A program made the position numbers and the translations under genes. Below are positions 63,999 through 64,000 of a DNA stretch of 64,000 nucleotides, in pieces (position 1 is the first letter of the stretch; each line of letters begins with the position of its first letter). The notes under the pieces were generated by a model. It saw nothing but the letters and a program-made list of their open reading frames with translations. It did no database searches and was not told where the DNA came from. Source of the DNA: Microglena sp. YARC. Taxonomy: Eukaryota > Chlorophyta > Chlorophyceae > Chlamydomonadales > Chlamydomonadaceae. The stretch spans positions 1,946,900 to 2,010,899 of the forward strand of contig CM039462.1 in the NCBI GenBank assembly GCA_022414725.1. The letters are read 5' to 3'.

Positions 63999-64000
63999 GT

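Overview
The window is a 64 kb piece of eukaryotic (protist or algal) nuclear DNA that is packed with fragments of large-DNA-virus-like genes and with repeats. Evidence for a eukaryote is a 61-nt fragment of 18S rRNA (20238-20298), the 3' end of a LINE (17073-17866), Tc1/mariner-type MITEs with TA target duplications, CT, CAG and poly-A tracts, and G+C-rich low-complexity DNA of the kind seen in chlorophyte algae. Evidence for virus ancestry is two primase/SF3 (D5-like) helicases plus further fragments, two fibre-like virion proteins (one carrying RCC1 propeller repeats), a P-loop ATPase, and LRR, ankyrin and LRAT-like genes. The host is therefore probably a protist or green alga with endogenised viral DNA, although a giant virus scaffold rich in mobile DNA cannot be excluded. 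The window includes a 1,000-base scaffold gap (47340-48339). Many genes are broken by single-base frameshifts, which may be decay or long-read error.

Layout. Positions 1-4594 and 56312-61193 are the arms of a large inverted repeat around a spacer of about 52 kb. Each arm carries the same genes: an alpha/beta-like protein, a ribbon-helix-helix-like fragment, a 118-aa protein, a roughly 190-aa protein, a fourth unknown gene and a tRNA-like sequence. Inside, 5575-7262 holds five tandem copies of a ~349-bp unit. Next, 7214-12109 is bounded by 60-63-bp inverted repeats and holds a PrimPol-SF3 helicase, a MITE and a degraded TnpB/Fanzor-like nuclease; it looks like a discrete mobile unit. From 12 to 29 kb there are small accessory genes (coiled coil, ankyrin, LRAT-like pair, caspase-like, poly-alanine protein, RHH protein, LRR scraps) between MITEs, minisatellites and a LINE end. 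From 30 to 38.6 kb lie two fibre-like genes. From 38.6 to 50 kb the DNA is mostly repeats and noise around the gap. From 50 to 54.8 kb there is a second, badly frameshifted helicase with a small basic-protein gene downstream. After the right arm come two unknown genes and a trypsin-like protease.

The most striking signal is the RCC1 array at 34.5-37.7 kb. About twelve blades of roughly 54 residues are almost identical in DNA except at a few fixed codons, which vary freely. The array sits between a tail-fibre-like N-terminus and a C-terminal module typical of giant-virus fibre proteins. It looks like a modular, diversifying attachment protein. A second theme is cut-and-paste modularity: the same leader, 5' block or C-terminal tail is joined to different genes at several places.
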